Assembly: GCA_022813625.1 (NCBI GenBank) | Contig: JAKLMB010000038.1 | Span: 186,001-250,000 of the forward strand | Origin: Aaosphaeria pasadenensis | Taxonomy: Eukaryota > Ascomycota > Dothideomycetes > Pleosporales | Length of the DNA: 64,000 nucleotides | Direction: 5' to 3' | In this document: positions 37,552-47,981 of the stretch, one piece after another | Numbering within the stretch: the first letter of the stretch is position 1 | Layout: every line of letters starts with the position of its first letter | Made by a program: the position numbers and the translations under genes | The notes under the pieces: model-generated | What the model saw: only the letters and a program-made list of their open reading frames with translations | What the model was told of the DNA's origin: nothing | Database searches by the model: none

Positions 37552-38885
37552 ATGTTCTCCAAGCAGATCGTCCTCGCTCTCCTCGTCGCCTATGCTGAGG
37601 CCCGTTTTGGCCAAGAGCAGGTCCCTATCTCTGCCATCTCCGCTGTCCAGGGTGGTGACCCAGGTGCTGCTGCTACCATTGCTGGTGCAGCCATCAGTGA
37701 TCTATTGGGCGCTGCTGATCCTTGCGCAAAGGTAGGACCACAAAACATCTGAGTTCATACACATGACTAACAGACACAGCTCGCTACTGCCGACAAGATC
37801 GTCGCCGAGCTCGGTGGAGGTGCCGATGCCATCGCCGCCGCCATTGGAATGGTCACTGCGGAGAAGAACACCAACCCCTTCGCCAACGGCAACGTCCAGC
37901 AAGTTTGCGGAGACCCCACTCTCCCAGCTACCGCTGAGCTCAGGGGTATCACTCCCTTGATCGACCCTGATGTCGATGTTGATGGCGCCGTTGCCGCTTT
38001 GAGCGCCCAGACCGCTGCTAATCCCCTCAACGCCGATGGCTTGAGCGTCTTCGACCTCCTCAACGACAACGGCCTCGGTGATCTCGTTGCTAACAGTGAG
38101 GGCGGTGCTGCTGGTGGCAACGCTGGCAACGCAAACGCTGGCAACGCAAACGCTGGCAATGCAAACAACAACAACAACCAGGGCAACCAAGGTAACGCCA
38201 ACAACAACCAAAACCAGGGCAACCAGGGCAATGCTAACGCTGGTGCTCAAGATGAGGGTATGTGCAAACATCATGATTCAAGTAGCCAGCTCCTAACATG
38301 ATAATAGACTGCGAAGAAGAGGTCGCCAACGGCAACCAGGGTGGAAACCAGAACCAGAACCAGGGTGGCAACCAAAACCAGAACCAGGGCGGCAACCAGA
38401 ACCAGAACCAAGGCGGCAACCAGAACGCTGGAAATGCTACTGAGAACGCTGGCGGCAATGCTGGCGGTAATGCTGGTGGCAATGCTGGTGGCAACACTGG
38501 AGCCGGCGGTGCTGACTTCGGTCTCTGCACTCCCACCATCATCTTCGAGGGCGGTCTTGGTGGCCGTCCCGCTACTGAGTTCACCTTCCAGATCGCCGAC
38601 GAGCTCGCCCGTGGCGGTCAACAGGAGGCCCTCAACCCCGATATCATCACCAACGCCCTCTGCAACCAGCTCACCAACGTCTGCGAAGCCAACGCTGCTG
38701 CCGTCGCTCTCTGCGAGGACGCCAAGGCCCAGGTCCAAGGTGGCACCCGCAACAAGGCTCTCGCTGACCAGTTCAACTCGCTCGTTGGCTTCGCCGGCGC
38801 CGTCACAAACCCCTCTGGTGGCCCCGCTGATGTTGGCGCGGCTGCTAAGAGGAGGGTCATGAGGAGCCGTGTCTTCCGCGCTTAA
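37552..38885 (+). CDS. Secreted Asn/Gly/Gln-repeat protein (fungal RFGQE-type, often labelled circumsporozoite-like), 411 aa
   Basis: Three exons: 37552-37731, 37780-38257 and 38308-38885. A signal peptide (1-17, cleavage likely after AEA) is followed by RFGQE, the start of the mature chain in a Pezizomycotina family of secreted proteins of unknown role. The N-terminal globular part (about 18-165) has CGDPTLPATAELRGITPLID, typical of that family. Two low-complexity segments flank intron 2: GNANAG/NNNQGNQ units (about 168-216), then NQNQNQGG units and GGNA units (about 227-289). The C-terminal domain (about 290-400) is conserved in style, with four to five Cys. It ends in a basic RRVMRSRVFRA tail. 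A wall-associated or extracellular role is inferred. Database names such as circumsporozoite protein come from the repeats, not from homology to parasite antigens. Confidence 0.82.
38340..38426 (+). repeat. 24-nt coding minisatellite, about 3.6 copies
   Basis: Units at 38340-38363, 38364-38387, 38388-38411 and a partial at 38412-38426 encode GGNQNQNQ. Copies differ mainly at third positions, so the array is old enough to have diverged silently while the peptide was kept. Confidence 0.85.
38451..38498 (+). repeat. 12-nt coding repeat, four copies
   Basis: Four units encode GGNA, GGNA, GGNA and GGNT. They follow directly after the 24-nt array in the same exon of the secreted protein. Confidence 0.85.
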
Positions 38886-39975
38886 ATGGACCAACTGAGT
38901 CTACTTCGAATATGCATCAGGGCGTGGCATATCGAGTAGTGAGCGTTTTGGATTGAAGGAGCGAAGACAGCAGCAATTACAACCCCTTCGCTACCTTCTC
39001 TCCAATCATGACAAATACCACATGCGCTTTCAGGCGTAGTCAGCATAACACTGAATTTCTTTGTAACGGTAGCTTTTCTTTCTTCTTCTTTTCGTTATAT
39101 ATCAAACGGATACACACCGACATGTACGAGTAGAACTCCAATTCTTCCCTTTAACTAGCCGAGGAAAAGGAATTATGATCACAAAATCTTACTTTTTAAG
39201 AGACCTCCCCTATCTTAGAGGTATCTCGACCAACAAACATTGCCTGGCCCTAAATGATTTGCTACCGTGATGATTGTATGTGATGACTATAACGTTCATG
39301 CGGATTGAATACAGATAGTCTGATCTATACACTGCTACACCACAATATCCTGTCTTCTCTCTTTCAAAACAATACCTCCCCCCCTCTCTTCTCTCATTCA
39401 ATTCCTCCCTACTAAATGTATACATACAAGACACCCATCCATCCCTACCCCCTCGTAGTCCCCGAACCTGCCGTGTCCACGGCTCCCCTTTCCCCATATC
39501 GTCGTCTTCACCACATGGTACAACAGCAACACCAGCATTGTGCACGACACTGTACCGCCGAGCACGATGGGGCGGCATGGGTAACACGTCGCACGAAAAA
39601 AACGAACAGATGAGAGCCGTTGACGCGGTGTCACGATTGGAAAAACTCCGAGAGTGGTACGGCAGGTGGGGACCTTGGGGAGTACGAGATCGGGGGGTTG
39701 TGATTGGGAAAGGGAGAGGGGGTTACGATGAGTATGGGAGGGATTGGTAGTGGGTTGGATGTGCTGTTTGGGTTGTTGGGAGTGTGGTGGTCACTTGTTG
39801 ATGAAAACGTTGGGATCGAAATGGGGGATCTCGATTGCATGTGCGATTGGTACGATGGGTTGGTGTCACTGTGTATCATAGAGGCCCTTTGACCACCACT
39901 ACTCCATACTCCCATCTCCGTACATCGATACTTGCCATTAAAAATACTATCCGCGCCACCGAACTGTCGCCCGTC
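38886..39975. other. Convergent intergenic, 1.1 kb
   Basis: Shared 3' region of the secreted repeat protein (+) and the small secreted protein (-). The 39660-39860 part is strongly G-rich on the plus strand (gggttgggag-like runs). No recognisable frame. Confidence 0.4.
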
Positions 39976-40626
39976 TCACGCAATTGCGGAAACGGAGTCA
40001 GCCTGAATTTCCACCCCCGTGAGCCCGCACTGCTTGACACTGACACCGTTCACGACTTTCCCCTTGTCAGTGAACGGCAAGTCCACGCAGTCCATCTTTG
40101 GCGTTCCCTTCCCGATGGCTCGATATGTCGCTCTGTGTAATCAGGGCCAAATCGTTAGTGTTGATTTCGATCTCGTGTCGTGCGTGAACACATGCATGCT
40201 TCTGTCTCAAGCGCAGAGGGATACTGCATGCACTAAGGAGCCAACTTACAGCGTACTATCGTCGACCCAACACATCCAACTCTGCTCGATGTTCAGCATC
40301 GCAAGACCGTCCTTGGTCGGTGTGTAATTGAATGTGACCTCGTTTGCAGGGCTCCCGTTCGCGAGGTTGATGCACGGCCAAGATGTTTGTTGCGAGGTGC
40401 TGCCCGAGCCGCTGCAGGACATGAAGTATGGGTGGAGGTTGTTGAATATTCCGAAGGAGATCTTGGAGTCGGGCGAGTTGGGGGAAGAAAGGGTGTTCAG
40501 GTTTGTGAGGATCCATGAGGGCTTGTGGGTGGATGGGTCGAGGCAGCGTGGGTACTGGAGAGGCTGTTGGGCATGGATCAGAGGGATGAGTAGGAGGAGG
40601 GCTGTAGTGGTGAGTGTTTGGAGCAT
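39976..40626 (-). CDS. Small secreted protein with six cysteines, 177 aa (candidate effector)
   Basis: Two exons on the minus strand: 40626-40250 and 40132-39976, with a 117-nt intron. The first 19 residues (MLQTLTTTALLLLIPLIHA) are a classic signal peptide. The mature chain of about 158 residues has exactly six Cys, at 28, 71, 85, 119, 141 and 161, enough for three disulfides. There are few other landmarks, apart from Trp-rich positions (SWPC, SWMCW). No membrane span, GPI signal or enzymatic motif is visible. Size, signal peptide and even Cys count fit small secreted proteins of plant-interacting or saprotrophic ascomycetes. It could belong to a small beta-sandwich family, but I do not recognise one. 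The signal exon and the second exon join in frame at canonical sites, which makes the model fairly firm. Confidence 0.72.
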
Positions 40627-41122
40627 GGTGGTGCAGGCGGTATACAGTGTTTGATGTTAAGTTATGGGGTATGGTATCCAGAGTAAGATACGAGGAAGTG
40701 GTAAACTGTGGGGAAAGGGGTGGAGGTACGAGGGTAGGTGCAAGGCTTATGTGCCCTTTAGTATTCCTGGAATGTGATGGTTTTGTGGATTGAGCTCATA
40801 TATTGACTGTATGAAGTCCCCAATGATCGTTTAAGTTCCTCAATGTGCCACGAGCACACGGTCAAACCTAAAGCTCGAGGTTCGCGTCATTTCACATTCC
40901 TGAGTCTGAGTCCAGATCCATAGACAGGACAACCATTCAGCGCACTGAAGCTGTCAATGTGAAGTTTATAACTTATTAGATTGAAATTGTCATTGTCATG
41001 AAATTGGATGTAAGAAACATCATGATGAATCGCTGCAGCCCTCGAATGCTCCCAACGCCTGCTATCCCAAAGCTCTTTCTCAAAATGAAACGAGGCAAAT
41101 CGACAACAACACACCTTCCCGA
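40627..41122. other. Intergenic, 0.5 kb
   Basis: Promoter of the small secreted protein and 3' end of the lyase gene, both on the minus strand. No distinctive element seen. Confidence 0.4.
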
Positions 41123-42126
41123 TCATGCTCCGTCTAGGTAGGACTTGCCTCCAGCCTCACGATCAAACGCCATGGCCTCGTTCAATCCACAAACCTCAAA
41201 CATCTCCCTGGGGCTCCACCTCTTTCCGTCTTTCTCCACACTCTCCACCTTACCGCCCTTCAGCAAATCCTGGACTGCTTTCCTCACTGCCGGATAGACG
41301 ACTTCGATACCCAATGCCGGGTAGATAGCTATCTTGTACCCAATCTCCCTCGCCTCTTGCGCAGTGAAATCTGGACTGACGCCGCCGGGTACATTATTGA
41401 AAAGACAAGGCGTTGGTGCGAGATCTTTGACGAACGACTCAGCATCCTCACGTGTCGTCACGCCTTCAAGGAAAGCAACGTCTGCGCCGGTGGCTACCGC
41501 GGCGCGCAGGCGTTTAATAGCTTCTTCGTAACCCAGACCCTGAAGGGCATCCGTCCTCGCAATGAGCACGATATCGCCACCGGACTGCTCTCGAGCCATG
41601 ACCGCGGCGCGTATCCTGCTCACGTACTCGTCAATGTCGACGACTTGCTTCCCCCTGAGGTGGCCGCAGCGCTTCGTCATGACTTGGTCTTCAAGATGAA
41701 GACCTGCTACGCCTGCGCGGATGTACGAGGTGACGGTTCGGCCCACCATGATTGCGCCGCCGTAACCCGTATCCGCGTCAGCGATGAGTGGTGTGGAAGG
41801 AGAAAGTGACGCGATCATGGCAGCATTGTCGCGCATGTCGTTCATCGTTGCAACACCCATGTCTGCCATGCCTAGGCGTGACATCGTCGTCCCTGCTCCA
41901 GTCTGTTTTGTGTATTAGCATCATAAATATCTCCAAGGTGGGACCTCATTCGATGGAAGTCATGACGTACCATGTAGAGGCAGTCCACGCCCTCAGCAAG
42001 TGCAATCCGTGCAGTGTATCCATCGTAAACCCCAGGGCATACGACGATCTTGTCTGGCTCTGCGATCATAGCCCTGAGCTTCTCCACTGCCGAGACGGCT
42101 TTCCTTGCGCCATTTGTGTTGGCCAT
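41123..42126 (-). CDS. Isocitrate lyase/PEP mutase superfamily lyase, 311 aa
   Basis: Exons 42126-41971 and 41902-41123; the 68-nt intron splits the conserved LYM-TGAGTT segment. The TIM-barrel landmarks are complete: DADTGYGG (94-101, metal-binding Asp94/Asp96), LHLEDQ (121-126) and KRCGH (129-133) with Cys131. KRCGH is the signature of the C-C lyase branch (methylisocitrate lyase, oxaloacetate acetylhydrolase, dimethylmalate lyase). It is not expected in PEP mutases, so I expect Mg-dependent cleavage of a 2-hydroxy or 2-oxo dicarboxylate. At 311 residues it is too short for glyoxylate-cycle isocitrate lyase. Oxaloacetate hydrolase (oxalate production) and 2,3-dimethylmalate lyase are the main alternatives, and I cannot choose between them. 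No mitochondrial presequence or peroxisomal tail is evident, so a cytosolic location is likely. Confidence 0.85.
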
Positions 42127-45100
42127 GCTGGAAGATGTTGACTCCAGTACCTTTTGTTATCTGGCCTACAGGAAGTACCGTCGGAATTCCGTGACTTCTG
42201 GATGTCTTTAATCGAGACTGTACCCCGCAAGTCTCGGGATGGTCGCACAGTATGTGTGTGGTATTGTTTCTCTCCCTGGTCGTAGAATGAACACCAAAGA
42301 CTATATCTCTTGAAAGAAATTTGGATATTGATGGTTTGTAGATCTCCCGAACGCAGTATCGATGGTCGCAGTGTAAATAGAAACAGCCACTCCCGCTGAT
42401 ATTGAAAGGGTATTGGAAGGTTACACAGATATTGATCTGAAGAACACTGACAACGAGAACCTCAACACTTTCCTAGGCAAAACGAAATACGAAGATCCTG
42501 ACACGCATGGGTTTATGGGAGGTCGCTAATTAAGTAAAACAATTCTCCTCCAGCCCAAGGAAGAAAAAAGTAGGTCGAAAGTATTCAAACCCTCTAGTTT
42601 ACTCGCCTTGTCATGACGAGTTAGCCACCTCGGTACCAGACAACCGTCATCCCCCCTCTCCAGCCCCAGTGCCCCAGTTAGTCTCAGCAAAAAAACATTT
42701 ACCTTCGATACGGACGGGCAGACATCGTTGGCGCCGTCGCATTTCGCATTGCCAAAAGAAGTAATAGGTGCGGCTACGGGAATGCAGGTCGAGGATTGGA
42801 CGGGAAAGGTGAATTTGGATTGGGGCCAGACCCTCCTCGTTGTCTTGGTGTGCGTTTTGAAGGACGATTTTCCCCGCAAAATGACACTTAGGAGTCTCGG
42901 AAGGCTGAATGTACGAGGTAGGTTCCTTACGCGGGCGTGGGATGTGACGTTGATGGAAGCAAGCCGTCTGCCGATGTTCGCCGCGGATGAGGGATTCCGA
43001 CTTCGTTCCCGCCCGGCATGGAGAGGAAGAGCATCGGTGCAGTCCGTCTCTGGAAATACGGGTTGAAAAGGGAAACTAAAACCATGAAGAAAAGATAAGA
43101 AAAAAGAAAGAAGAGTTCTGATACTGATGAACAGAAAGGGGTACGTTCTCATATGAAAGCATGTCCAGAGGACGTCAATTTATTGAGGTATATCTCTTCC
43201 AAGACAGACCGATAATCATCACCACCTGCGCGCATACAACATCAACCACCAACAAATAAGCATTTCAGCCCAGAGACCGCCCTCCATTATCCCTTGTCAG
43301 TTTCTTCGCGTTTATTCCCGATATCGACTCGTACTCCCCAACTACCATTTCAACAACCGAGTAATGCTAGTTAAAGACCCTTTCCGATCCCTCTTTTGGC
43401 CGACTCCTCCCCGGATCTAATGCAACAACAACCACGACTTGTAAAAATCTCGGCGACTGTACTTCTATCCTCGCCGGTGCAGGATGAAAACGTATGCTTG
43501 CAGGCTGCAGACGAATAAAGTAATCATGAAGCATGATTTGACATATGGGAAGGGGGAAAAACGGTTGCTGGACGGGGGTGACCGCCGGGTACAGCTGACG
43601 ACTAGGTACTGACTATTTGATCAATTGTACTCCGTTAAAAGGTTGGGATTCGTATCATCATTTGTTTTCACCGTTTGTGGAATGCATTAACCACACGGAG
43701 GGATGTTCGTAACGAGCATCACGTATAATCATAATTTAAAGTTTCAAGTACATACATATGCCGCACATACATACTTCCTGTACCACCACCACCGCTGCCG
43801 TCCATCCACCTGCGTCATTCATTCATAGCGACCCGACCACTCCTCGAACTCGCCGTTGGGCACATAGGAGAAGAGGTGTGTGTGTTTAATTTAAACTTTT
43901 GGTGCTGCACTGCACCGCACCGCATGTAGCTGTTGTTAATTTAAGCACGAATCCCCGATATCGTCATCACTCACACACACACACACACACACACACACCT
44001 ACTCGCGCAGTCGGCCGCCGGAGTCCAGAGTGCTTGCTTTGCACTATCCGGTTCCTGGAAGAGAAAGAAAAGAGACTATTTCACAGCCAGTGGTCGAGAT
44101 GGGTGGGGACATACTCGCTCACTCGCTGGGGACTTTTTAATCCACGTACCGGTTGACCGCTCGTTGCAATTCGATATAAACATCGAACCCAAACGGACCC
44201 AATCGAGCGAGATGTAAACCCCTCGGGAACCCCGGACTGATATGAGTATCAAAAGTATGATTTCGACAATGCTACGACAAAACCATCGATTTCCCTCTTC
44301 GTTCAAATGAACGAAACGAGAAAAATCGAATGCAAATCACCGAACAGTAGCCCTATCATCAAAATCCACCGAGTTGGAATTGGACTCTTCCGGACGGATC
44401 GAACCCACCAAGAGTTGGATTTATATATTGGCAATAGCACGACACAAAAGCTAGGCCATATCGACAACACTGGATCAACGTATTTACATTTTCGTAGTAT
44501 GGTATAGTATGTAAAGTACAAATGTACAAAGGCCACTTTGTTACGCTTTTCCCCCACGCGTTTCTGGATTCCCATTTTGGTATGTTACAATACGGTACAG
44601 TACGGTTTATCTTGCCCTCTTCTCTCATGACAGTTCCATGGTCATGGAATGGATCTAGATCCGACGTTTGCGGGGCCGAGCATAGCGTGAATCCGCTGGT
44701 ATCGCACGACCTCCTTTGGGGGAAGTAAAAAGTGGTGGGTCTAATGTACACAATTCGAGCGTAACGACGACAATCTCGGGTTCTGGGGGTTTTTTCTTCG
44801 CTGGAGTCTGGGTCGCGGGTATTTGTTCGAGAGAAAGGAAATTCGTGGCCGTGGGTGGGAAAGGGCTTCGAAATCGATATGCGGTACGGTACGGTTACCA
44901 TCAACCATTCCTTCGGTATTCGCAAAACGTCCTCGACTCCGCTGACGAAGAGATATTTCGATACCCAAAACGTATACATCACCACCTCGGGTCGTGCTTC
45001 TTCTTCGTCCATCCACATCCATCCATGTGCTCCAAAATTACCTTCCAAGTTCACCTCTACGTCTACGGCCGGAGCAAAAGCTGGAACTTCGAGGATATTC

Positions 45101-45442
45101 GTATAGCCTTCTGCGCGGGGAAGAGGTCGTTCGTGGCGTACTCTGGCTATGCAAGGCAAACCCCCCGCGTTCGAGGGGCACGCCGTTGATATCTTACTCG
45201 ACAGCCGACGGATAGGGCACGGCTTCTTGATTAGTGAATTCGCTGACGAGCGAGTCTATGCTGACTTTCGCCGAGGGATTCGGATGGAGGACATCGGTCG
45301 TAGCAGAAGGAGGCCGCATTACCTGCGAGGTCCGCACGAGTACGGTCAGGGCATTGGACGGTTTGACCCCAGGACGAACATCTACATTCAAAACTCCAGG
45401 GACCACCGCCTATCACGTTTCGACCCTCGACGTCTATCGATC
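42127..45442. other. Intergenic, 3.3 kb, with unusually long unassigned frames
   Basis: No gene was accepted here. Two long minus-strand frames exist, 42526-43152 (208 codons) and 44359-45159 (266 codons without an early ATG); both lack recognisable content. A (CA)n tract lies at 43972-43998. A near match to the ATATCTCTTGAAG core occurs at 42303-42315. The right part is the 3' flank of the Leu3-type regulator. Confidence 0.4.
43972..43998. repeat. (CA)n microsatellite
   Basis: Twenty-seven uninterrupted nucleotides of alternating C and A in intergenic DNA. Confidence 0.9.
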
Positions 45443-47981
45443 TCACCCGAAGTTCATCGGCGCATATCCCACGTTCTCAGGGGGCATTTGCCCGAGCCCC
45501 TGATTCATGAAATCGTTCGAAAAGTCGAAGCTGGCTGCCCAGTCGTAATCGGGGAACTGGTCGAGCATGGGCGGCGCGGCGTAGTTCGAGGGGTCCCAGG
45601 AGGCCTGTGGGAAGCCCATATTGACCGGTGGGGGTGGTTGTTGTTGCTGCTGCTGTGGTTGTTGCTGGATGGCGAGCGGGGCGTCTAGGGGTGGAAATTT
45701 GGCTGGCGGTGCGGTTGTTGGTGCGGGGACGCCTGCGGGGATGGCGGCGGCAGCGGTGGGGGTGACTCCTTTTTGGTCGGCGAGGTCGCGTTTTTCGTAC
45801 TCTGGAGACATTGTTAGTCCGAACATTCATGTTGAGGCAGTAGGAGGAAGTTTGCATACGGGGCGTAGTTGGTTCGGTGACGGCGGTCGATGGCATGGCG
45901 CTTTCCTCGCCATTGTACGGATTTGCCATGTTGCCGAACTCTTCCCTCCAGTACCAGAACATGTCGAAGCTGACGCTCATGCTTAGCCGTGTCCTCAGTC
46001 TCAATCCCAATGATTCCAGGCGACCGTCCTTCCGGCGGAATGTTTTGGTGCTGTGCCATAGGTTCGCGGAGATGGCGGCGCAACGTTCACCCAAGTCGCC
46101 GTTCTGCAGCGACATGTTCTTGCTGAACTGCACAGCCATGAAGAACGCCTGCTCTCCAGCAGCGAGATCAAGATGCTGGGCGATGGGGCTCTTGACTAGT
46201 TTGAGGATGGCAAATCCCGTGAGAGTAAGAGTTCTGTCTATAAACGACGGACATATGGTGAGAAGATTCGAGTTCTGTGCAAGACTGGTCGCAGTCCGAA
46301 CGGTCAGTATGCAGAGGGAGTAAAGCCGGACCAGCGCCTCGACATCCGGGCCTGGATCGATCGGGTTGGCGAAGAAGTGGAAGGCCAGGACATGTATGCG
46401 GACGCAATTCAGATTGAACGTGTCTGGCTTGTTAGCGACATGTTTCGATGAATTGGGCGTTTCACGTACCGAGTTCACTTGGTGAGGATGGCGCGAGGCT
46501 CAAGAGTTGCGAGTCAAAGATGGATATCAAGGAACGAAGCACGCCCGCATCACATGTAGGGGATTGAAGGTCGGTCCGAACCATTGCTGACATCGCTCGC
46601 AGCAGAATGCTATGCACCTTATGGTGGAACAACAATTCACCCGGGAGATAGGCGAGGAGATCCTCCCTCTCCCTCTCATCACCATCGAAGAAAGATTCGG
46701 CAATGACCAAAGGAGGGATGCCTTCAGCGCAACTCGTTCTGTCTTCCCATTAGCTAAATCGCGCGACAACAACAACAACAACAGGTAACGTTACCGTATC
46801 GATACAATGACAACATGCATCCACAGCTTGAATCGAAGCATCTTCTGCTCCTGATCCTTCTTGAGCGGCATCCGCGCGAAGTCCTGCCCAACGCCAGCAA
46901 CGTGAAGTCCGATCTGAGTGGCGAGATGAACAGCAGCACCGCAAAGCACGTGCGTGGTGTCCTTGTACATAGAATTGGTCGGCAGTCTCCACGTGCAGAG
47001 GATGAGAAGCCCTTGGATGACCGGGATGGGCTCGGAGCGGAGAGCGATGGACGAGAAAGCCAGCGGGGTGATGAGATGGCTGATCTTGTCGAGAACCTGT
47101 GGATCCTCATTGTACCGCCTAGAACCAGTCACGACGATAGCCCAGAAGAGAAATGGCGACAGCTCGTAGTGTTCATTGGCGCTGAGCGATGGATCCAGTA
47201 TGGGTAATAGTTGATGATACTGGGAGAAGAACCTATGTCACGTGTGTTAGAAATGATGCGCGTCTGATAAGGATGTGTCGACCACGTACAGGGCGAAGCA
47301 GTCGTCTATCCGCTTTGCATCGACGACGTAATTATCTAAGACGCGAGGCAATGTGGCGGTATGGCCATGAGAAGACCTCCGCGTCGGAGGCCCGGATGGC
47401 GCATCATGAAAGGAAGGCGACATGGAAGCAGAAGCATCCCTCCCAGACTCATTCGAATACGATCCGGGACCAATTGGGCTGTAGTGCTGGCCATCGGAGG
47501 TGCCAGCATGGGAGGTCGGAGTTTGCATTACGTGACCGGCGACATCATGGCCATGGTGAAGATTCATCCGAAGTGCTTCCAGCTCCCTCCTCATTTCGGC
47601 CTTGGTCTGCCGCAGATTCCTGGTTGATGTGGGCAATATGCGACATTCTGTGCAATGGTATTAGACGCGGCTAACAGAAGGAATGATAGCAAAACGAAGA
47701 GCGACGACGACAATTGTGATACATACCTAAGCTCATCTTCTGGCAGCGACTACATGGATCATGCGGTGTCTTGTGTTGCTCGACATCGCAACGAATCTGT
47801 GGGCCGACGATAGCTATCAGCAAAACATTTCTCCCGCGCACCCTCGTATTACGGGGTTATGGTCATGAGGTCATGGCGTGAAATTTTGGGCCTGCGGAGT
47901 AAGAGATAGAGAGATACTGTACAAAACACATACCTTTTGCTGTCTGCACTCTACACAGGCCTTGCGCCTTGGGGTTGTCAT
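45443..47981 (-). CDS. Leu3-type Zn(II)2Cys6 transcription factor, 701 aa
   Basis: Seven minus-strand exons join in frame: 47981-47934, 47796-47727, 47647-47290, 47232-46795, 46738-46470, 46423-45860 and 45801-45443. The zinc cluster is split over the first three exons. After splicing it has Cys at 9, 12, 19, 31, 34 and 41 (C-x2-C-x6-C-x11-C-x2-C-x6-C). The reading ACVECRQQK..RCD and then P.PCSRC closely resembles yeast Leu3, which controls branched-chain amino-acid genes in response to isopropylmalate. The middle homology region runs from about 160 to 560 (FLFWAIVVTGSRRY, LCGAAVHLATQIGLHVAG). The C-terminus is Ala/Pro/Gln-rich with a polyglutamine run and ends in an Asp/Phe-rich motif suited to activation. 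Pezizomycotina carry several Leu3-like paralogues, so orthology to LeuB/Leu3 itself is open. Confidence 0.88.

Noticed and set aside
38234..38894. Minus-strand frames rich in Ala/Leu/Pro/Val
   Set aside because: They are the reverse complement of the Asn/Gly/Gln repeat array of the secreted protein.
42526..43152. 208-codon minus-strand frame
   Set aside because: It starts with a hydrophobic stretch and ATG, but the rest has no recognisable domain, the opposite strand is open over part of it, and no splice sites extend it. I left it as an unproven frame.
44380..44420. B-box-like GGGTTCGATCC on the minus strand
   Set aside because: The surrounding bases do not form a T stem or acceptor stem, so this is not a tRNA gene.
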